Below, one piece after another: positions 59,430-64,000 of a stretch of 64,000 nt of DNA. Source of the stretch: DVED01 sp963838375 (lineage in GTDB: Bacteria; Cyanobacteriota; Cyanobacteriia; Cyanobacteriales; Geitlerinemataceae); NCBI GenBank assembly GCA_963838375.1, contig CAWIQY010000021.1, forward strand, positions 515,113 to 579,112. Reading direction: 5' to 3'. The number at the start of each line of letters is the position of its first letter. Positions within the stretch are counted from its first letter, which is position 1. Under the pieces are notes generated by a model. The model was given only the letters and a program-made list of their open reading frames with translations, made no database searches and was not told where the DNA came from. The position numbers were made by a program, and so were the translations under genes.

Positions 59430-61445
59430 ATGCCCGCATCCACCCTAACTCCTATCAATTTTCCCCTCTCCGCCGTTGTCGGACAAGAAGCCATTAAACT
59501 CGCCCTGCTGTTGACTGCGATCGATCCCGGATTGGGAGGCGTGGCGATCTCCGGACGGCGGGGAACGGCGAAATCCGTTATGGCGCGGGCGATTCACTCC
59601 TTACTTCCGCCGATCGAAGTAGTAGAAGGTTCCTTAAGTAACTGCGATCCGCAAAAACCGGAAGAATGGGACGATTTCACCCGCGAACTCTACGCCACAT
59701 CCAACAACGGCACAAACCCAGAAGTTCCCACCAAAATTATCCCCTCACCCTTCATCCAAATTCCCCTCAACGTCACCGAAGATCGGTTGTTGGGTTCGGT
59801 AGACGTGGAACAGTCGGTGAAGCTGGGAGAACCTGTATTTCAACCGGGATTGTTAGCCGAAGCGCATCGAGGGGTGCTGTATATCGACGAAATCAACCTC
59901 CTCGACGACCAAGTTGCTAACTTGCTGCTGAGTGTTCTCACCGAAGGACGCAACCTGGTAGAACGGGAAGGAATTAGTATTGCGCACCCGTGCAAACCCT
60001 TGCTGATTGCCACCTACAACCCCGAGGAAGGACCCTTGCGGGAACATTTGCTCGATCGAATCGCCATTTCCCTTTCCGCCGATCGAGTGCTGGGATTGGA
60101 CGAACGGGTGGAAGCGGTCGATCGCGCGTTAGATTACGCCAGTTCTCCCCAAGCGTTTCTTTCCCAATACAACGAAGAACTCGATAACCTGAAAACCCAA
60201 ATTCTCCTGGCGCGGGAATGGTTGAAAGATGTGGAAGTTAAACCCAGCCAAATCGAGTATTTGGTGAACGAAGCGGTGCGAGGAGGCGTCAAAGGACACC
60301 GCGCCGAATTGTTTGCCATCCGCGTTGCCAAAGCCGTTGCGGCATTAGATGGACGCGCTGAAGTCATTGCCGACGATCTGCGGCGGGCGGTAGAATTGGC
60401 GATCGTCCCTCGCTCGACGATCGTCCAGACACCACCAGAAGACCAGCCGCCACCTCCCCCCCCACCACCGCCGGAAGACGACTCTTCTGAAGAACAGGAA
60501 GACCCACAGGAGGAACAAGAAGAACAGGAACAAGAACAACAATTAGACGTGCCGGAAGAATTTCTCTTCGATCCCGAAGGCGTAATGCTCGATCCTGAAG
60601 TGTTGTATTTCGCCCAAGCGACGCAGCGACAGGGTAACTCCGGCAGTCGCAGCTTGATTTTCTCCGAGGATCGAGGACGGTATATTAAGCCGATGATGCC
60701 CAAGGGAAAAGTGCGGCGAGTGGCGGTGGATGCCACATTACGGGCGGCGGCACCTTACCAGAAAGCGCGGCGGTTGCGCCAACCCGATCGAAAAGTGATT
60801 GTAGAATCCGGGGATATCCGGGCGAAACGACTCGCCCGCAAAGCCGGGGCGCTGGTGGTGTTCGTGGTGGATGCTTCGGGTTCCATGGCACTCAACCGGA
60901 TGCAGTCGGCAAAAGGCGCGGTGTTGCAACTGCTGACGGAAGCCTACCAAAGTCGAGATCAAGTGGCGTTGATTCCTTTTCGGGGAGAACAGGCGGAGGT
61001 TTTGCTGCCGCCGACTCGATCGATTACCACGGCGCGGCGGCGGTTGGAACGGATGCCTTGCGGCGGGGGTTCCCCTCTGGCACACGGTTTGACGCAGGCG
61101 GTGCGAGTGAGTTTGAATGCCCAACAATCCGGTGATGTCGGGCAGTCGGTGATTGTGGCGATTACCGACGGGCGAGGGAATATTCCCTTAGCGCGATCGT
61201 TGGGGGAACCCATGGAACCGGGAGAAAAGCCGGATATCAAAGGGGAATTGTTAGAAATTGCGGCGAAAATTCGCGGTTTAAATCTGCAATTGCTGGTGAT
61301 CGATACGGAAAATAAATTCGTTTCGACTGGGTTTGCTAAGGAGTTGGCGCAGAAAGCAGGCGGGAAATACTATCATTTACCCAAAGCCACCGATAGCGCG
61401 ATCGCGGCGATGACGCAAAATGCGCTGAAAGATGCGATCGGATAA
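59430..61445 (+). CDS. chlD: Magnesium chelatase subunit D
   Basis: ChlD works with ChlI and ChlH to insert Mg2+ into protoporphyrin IX, the first step specific to chlorophyll. 671 residues in three parts. The AAA+ domain (1-330) has LSAVVGQEAIKLALLLTAID, the P-loop-like GRRGTAKSVMARAI and the Walker B-like GVLYIDEINLLDDQVAN. A Pro-rich then Glu/Gln-rich linker lies at about 340-380 (PPPPPPPPEDDSSEEQEDPQ). The VWA domain has the MIDAS VFVVDASGSMALNRM near 480 and ITDGRGN. ATG 59430 fits the family start. An upstream Uma2 and a downstream Uma2 gene flank it. Confidence 0.97.
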   Translation: MPASTLTPINFPLSAVVGQEAIKLALLLTAIDPGLGGVAISGRRGTAKSVMARAIHSLLPPIEVVEGSLSNCDPQKPEEWDDFTRELYATSNNGTNPEVPTKIIPSPFIQIPLNVTEDRLLGSVDVEQSVKLGEPVFQPGLLAEAHRGVLYIDEINLLDDQVANLLLSVLTEGRNLVEREGISIAHPCKPLLIATYNPEEGPLREHLLDRIAISLSADRVLGLDERVEAVDRALDYASSPQAFLSQYNEELDNLKTQILLAREWLKDVEVKPSQIEYLVNEAVRGGVKGHRAELFAIRVAKAVAALDGRAEVIADDLRRAVELAIVPRSTIVQTPPEDQPPPPPPPPPEDDSSEEQEDPQEEQEEQEQEQQLDVPEEFLFDPEGVMLDPEVLYFAQATQRQGNSGSRSLIFSEDRGRYIKPMMPKGKVRRVAVDATLRAAAPYQKARRLRQPDRKVIVESGDIRAKRLARKAGALVVFVVDASGSMALNRMQSAKGAVLQLLTEAYQSRDQVALIPFRGEQAEVLLPPTRSITTARRRLERMPCGGGSPLAHGLTQAVRVSLNAQQSGDVGQSVIVAITDGRGNIPLARSLGEPMEPGEKPDIKGELLEIAAKIRGLNLQLLVIDTENKFVSTGFAKELAQKAGGKYYHLPKATDSAIAAMTQNALKDAIG

Positions 61446-61472
61446 TCGTTAGCAAACAGGAATGGATAGTTT

Positions 61473-62117
61473 ATGGCTGCAACACTGATTCAAAGTCCCG
61501 ATCGGGTTTTGCTCAACAATATTAGTTGGCAAACGTATCAATCTTTGGTGAAAGATTTTGCACAACAGCCCGCTATCCGTTTAACTTACGATCGAGGTTT
61601 GCTGGAAATTCGGATGCCGTTAGATCCCCATGAAACTTACAAGAAATTGCTCGGACGTTTGGTTGAAGCACTCACAGAAGAGTTAGAGATTGAAGTTCGC
61701 AGTTTGGGGTCGAGAACTTGCGATCGCGTAGATTTGACCCAAGGTTTAGAGCCAGACCAATGTTACTATATTCAGAACGAACCTGCCGTTTGGAATAAAG
61801 AGCAAATTGACCTCAGTCAAGATCCGCCTCCCGATCTCGCCATTGAAATTGATATTACCAGTAGTTCGATTAACCGCCTTAATATCTATGCCAATTTAGG
61901 GGTTCCTGAAGTTTGGCGCTATGATGGACAGTCTCTTTTGATGTATCGTTTGTGCGATCGGCAATATCAAGTCTTCGATCGAAGTTTAGCTTTTCCTATC
62001 CTCAGCGCGTCCGAGATTGAAAGATTTTTAGACCTCAAAAAGACAACTAAAGAGAATCAATTAGTGCGTCTATTTCGGGAATGGGTAAGAAATGGAGTAA
62101 GTAATACAGAAGGCTAA
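61473..62117 (+). CDS. Uma2 family PD-(D/E)XK endonuclease-like protein
   Basis: A 214-residue Uma2/DUF820 protein of the subtype with VLLNNISWQTYQSLVKDFAQ and LTYDRGLLEIRMPLDPHETY, then PPPDLAIEIDITSSSINRLN and GVPEVWRYDGQSLLMYRL. It is 27 bases after chlD on the same strand and may be co-transcribed. Function is unknown, and it differs in subtype from the 58174 gene. Confidence 0.9.
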   Translation: MAATLIQSPDRVLLNNISWQTYQSLVKDFAQQPAIRLTYDRGLLEIRMPLDPHETYKKLLGRLVEALTEELEIEVRSLGSRTCDRVDLTQGLEPDQCYYIQNEPAVWNKEQIDLSQDPPPDLAIEIDITSSSINRLNIYANLGVPEVWRYDGQSLLMYRLCDRQYQVFDRSLAFPILSASEIERFLDLKKTTKENQLVRLFREWVRNGVSNTEG

Positions 62118-62251
62118 GAGAAAATGATTGGTATAGCGAATAGCTTTGCCGGTAATTTTTGGGTTACAAAGCAAAAAATTGAATCTGACTACTCACCGGC
62201 TAAAACTTATGAAGACTTCAAAGATGCGATCGGACGATCGTCTAAGAAGGA

Positions 62252-62279
62252 GTAGGGGCGAACGGCCGTTCGCCCCTAC
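62252..62279. repeat. Perfect 28-bp palindrome, TAGGGGCGAAC family copy 2
   Basis: GTAGGGGCGAACGG and its exact complement form a 28-base palindrome between the convergent Uma2 and gnd genes. It is the same family as 46221-46246. It may act as a bidirectional terminator. Confidence 0.8.
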
Positions 62280-62306
62280 GATTTTTCCCGAGACGAGGTT
62301 TACCCG

Positions 62307-63725
62307 TTAGAACCACTCAGCGTGGAACATTTCGCCCCGAGGTTTGTCAGTGCGTTCGTAGGTGTGGGCGCCGAAATAGTCGCGCTGTGCCTGGGTGAGA
62401 TTTTGCGGCAAACGATCGCGGCGGTAGCTGTCAAAGTAGTCTAGCGAAGCGCTAAACGCCGGAACGGGAATCCCCATGAGGCTGGCGGTTGAGATCACTT
62501 CCCGCCACGCCACTTGTCGATCGAGAATGGTCTGTTTGAACTCCGGCGCTAGCAACAAGTTCGGCAATGTGGGATTTTCGTCGTAGGCGTGCTTGATTTT
62601 GCCCAGGAATCCCGCTTTGATGATGCAGCCACCTTTCCAAATTCGGGCAATTTCCCCGAGATTTAGATGATAGCCAAATTCAGCAGAAGCTTTGCCCATC
62701 AACGCCATTCCTTGAGCGTAGGAACACATTTTCGAGCAGTACAGCGCGTCGCGCACTTTGTCGATAAAGGACTTGATATCTCCCTCAAATTTGCCCTCGG
62801 GACCGGATAAAACGCGAGATGCCGCCACCCGTTCGTCTTTGAACGAGGACATGATGCGGGCGTTGACAGCAGCCGCAATTGTCGGGATAGGAACACCCAG
62901 TTCTAAGGAATTAACGATCGTCCAACGTCCGGTGCCTTTTTGACCGGCTGCATCCAAAATTGTATCGACTAAGAACCCATCGGCTAGCACATCATCTTTC
63001 TTCTTGAAGATATTGGCAGTAATTTCAATCAAAAAGGAGTTCAGTTCGTCGGTGGTATTCCACTCGGCAAATACCTCGTGCAACTGCTCGTTACTCAATC
63101 CGCCGACATTTTTCAGCAAGTCGTAGGCTTCGGCAATGAGCTGCATATCGCCATACTCGATGCCATTGTGAACCATTTTCACATAATGACCCGCTCCTTT
63201 GGGACCGATGTAAGTCACGCAGGGACCGTCATCGACTTGCGCGGCAATTTTAGTAACGATCGACTCGATTTCTTGATACGCTTCTTTTGTTCCACCCGGC
63301 ATCATGCTCGGACCATTGAGTGCGCCTTCTTCGCCACCGGAGACACCCATGCCGATAAACCGCAATCCAGTGGATTCTAAGTCAGCCACTCGTCGATCGG
63401 TATCTTCGTATAAGGAGTTTCCCCCGTCAATAATCATATCTCCAGGCTCTAGGAGGGGTTTGAGCTGCTCGATCACCAAATCGACCGGTTTACCCGCCTT
63501 TACCATCACCAGCATTTTGCGGGGACGTTCTAGGGCTTTGACAAACTCTTCGATGGAATAGGTGGGGAGGATATTTTTGCCTTGTGCCCGTTCCCCCATA
63601 AATTCTTGGGTTCGCGTCGGTGTACGATTGTATACCGCGACGGAGAAACCATTACGTTCGATATTGAGAACCAGGTTTTCTCCCATGACGGCGAGGCCGA
63701 TCACACCAAAGTTTTGCTCTGTCAT
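62307..63725 (-). CDS. gnd: 6-phosphogluconate dehydrogenase (decarboxylating)
   Basis: Gnd oxidises 6-phosphogluconate to ribulose-5-phosphate, CO2 and NADPH in the oxidative pentose phosphate path. From ATG 63725 it has 472 residues, the normal length. The NADP fold is GVIGLAVMGENLVLNIERNG. The substrate motif MGVSGGEEGALNGPSMMPGG and the catalytic region GPKGAGHYVKMVHNGIEYGD are intact. It ends TDKPRGEMFHAEWF. GGAG six bases before the ATG supports this start over 63770. It is cytoplasmic and homodimeric. Confidence 0.98.
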   Translation of the reverse strand: MTEQNFGVIGLAVMGENLVLNIERNGFSVAVYNRTPTRTQEFMGERAQGKNILPTYSIEEFVKALERPRKMLVMVKAGKPVDLVIEQLKPLLEPGDMIIDGGNSLYEDTDRRVADLESTGLRFIGMGVSGGEEGALNGPSMMPGGTKEAYQEIESIVTKIAAQVDDGPCVTYIGPKGAGHYVKMVHNGIEYGDMQLIAEAYDLLKNVGGLSNEQLHEVFAEWNTTDELNSFLIEITANIFKKKDDVLADGFLVDTILDAAGQKGTGRWTIVNSLELGVPIPTIAAAVNARIMSSFKDERVAASRVLSGPEGKFEGDIKSFIDKVRDALYCSKMCSYAQGMALMGKASAEFGYHLNLGEIARIWKGGCIIKAGFLGKIKHAYDENPTLPNLLLAPEFKQTILDRQVAWREVISTASLMGIPVPAFSASLDYFDSYRRDRLPQNLTQAQRDYFGAHTYERTDKPRGEMFHAEWF

Positions 63726-63904
63726 AATTTCTCCAAAAAGTCTCTGAGATTGGGGTAAGTTCTTTAACACTCTAAGGGCGTCAACCGATCGAACGTAGTT
63801 TCCCTAACGAATTCTTTATTTGTCATTCATCCTTTTTCTTGAAGATGTGAAATGGCAATGGAAAACTGCGATAGAATCTGTAAGAATCGCTACATTTTAA
63901 AGCT

Positions 63905-64000
63905 ATGAGCGATCGGGGTCTGAAAATCAACCGTCGTCGATTCGGGCGAATGAAGAATGAACCTACTGGTGGATCGCAAATTTTCCATCGAATAGTGATA
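63905..64000 (+). CDS. Possible start of a gene cut by the right edge
   Basis: An ATG at 63905 opens MSDRGLKINRRRFGRMKNEP and stays open for 32 codons to the edge. It is basic and not recognised. Upstream, 63771-63904 is AT-rich and divergent from gnd, so a promoter here is plausible. It could equally be an incidental frame. Confidence 0.3.
   Translation, partial: MSDRGLKINRRRFGRMKNEPTGGSQIFHRIVI

Noticed and set aside
60134..60736. 200-residue minus-strand frame rich in Ser and Gly
   Set aside because: Antisense to the Pro/Glu-rich linker of chlD; composition is the mirror of that low-complexity region.

Overview
The window is a piece of a cyanobacterial chromosome. It carries a full-length chlD (magnesium chelatase), minC-minD-minE in cyanobacterial order, a class II FBP/SBPase (glpX), hemA of the glutamyl-tRNA route, a PatA/PixG-type response regulator, a HetZ-related protein, a DUF1824 protein and many copies of the octamer GCGATCGC (HIP1). 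Gene style (many Uma2 nucleases, multi-PAS hybrid kinases, dispersed palindromes, hetZ-like gene) suggests a filamentous or otherwise large-genome cyanobacterium. The species cannot be named from this alone.

Layout. 1-464 is the start of a minus-strand Clp-N-domain protein that runs off the left edge. 825-2078 is argJ. 2.2-4.5 kb holds a sulfotransferase-like gene, a small MITE-like element and a frameshifted glycosyltransferase. 4.9-7.6 kb holds hemA (frameshifted as read) and glpX. 7.8-8.8 kb is a small tRNA-Met island: an intact tRNA plus a 44-bp copy of its 3' half, with a lipoprotein-like ORF between. 9.4-11.8 kb is a HetZ-related gene followed by a GspE-N-like gene. 11.9-18.6 kb is a minus-strand surface-glycan block: a double glycosyltransferase with TPRs, a CmoB-like methyltransferase, and a 996-residue fusion of pyruvyltransferase, TPR, TylF and a second methyltransferase. 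18.9-24 kb holds a nucleotidyltransferase and a two-gene sensor system whose kinase begins with an ethylene-receptor-like membrane domain. 24.2-26.6 kb is purL. 27-32.1 kb holds an NlpC/P60 endopeptidase, a beta-lactamase-fold hydrolase and a carbohydrate ABC importer (binding protein frameshifted, two permeases, no ATPase). 32.2-35 kb holds a GT2 glycosyltransferase and an IS200/IS605-type tnpB element. 35.2-40 kb is a 1616-residue hybrid kinase, also with a receptor-like N-terminus. 40.9-46.1 kb holds a CruG-like glycosyltransferase, a PatA-type regulator and a DUF4212/sodium-solute symporter pair. 47-50.1 kb holds purT, msrB, DUF1824 and an SDR protein. 50.4-52.7 kb is minCDE, with an acidic repetitive MinE tail. 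53.5-57.7 kb is a same-strand group: a DUF4394/RTX protein, a Tat-exported ferritin-like protein, an ECF sigma factor and a membrane anti-sigma factor. 57.7-64 kb holds small unknowns, two Uma2 nucleases, chlD, gnd and a partial reading frame at the right edge.

Two themes stand out. First, both large kinases begin with a three-helix domain resembling plant and cyanobacterial ethylene receptors, and each lacks a different one of the key residues. Second, several otherwise intact genes (hemA, the ABC binding protein, a glycosyltransferase, the minE tail) are each broken by a single-base shift outside long homopolymers. This should be resolved against raw reads before any biological meaning is assigned.
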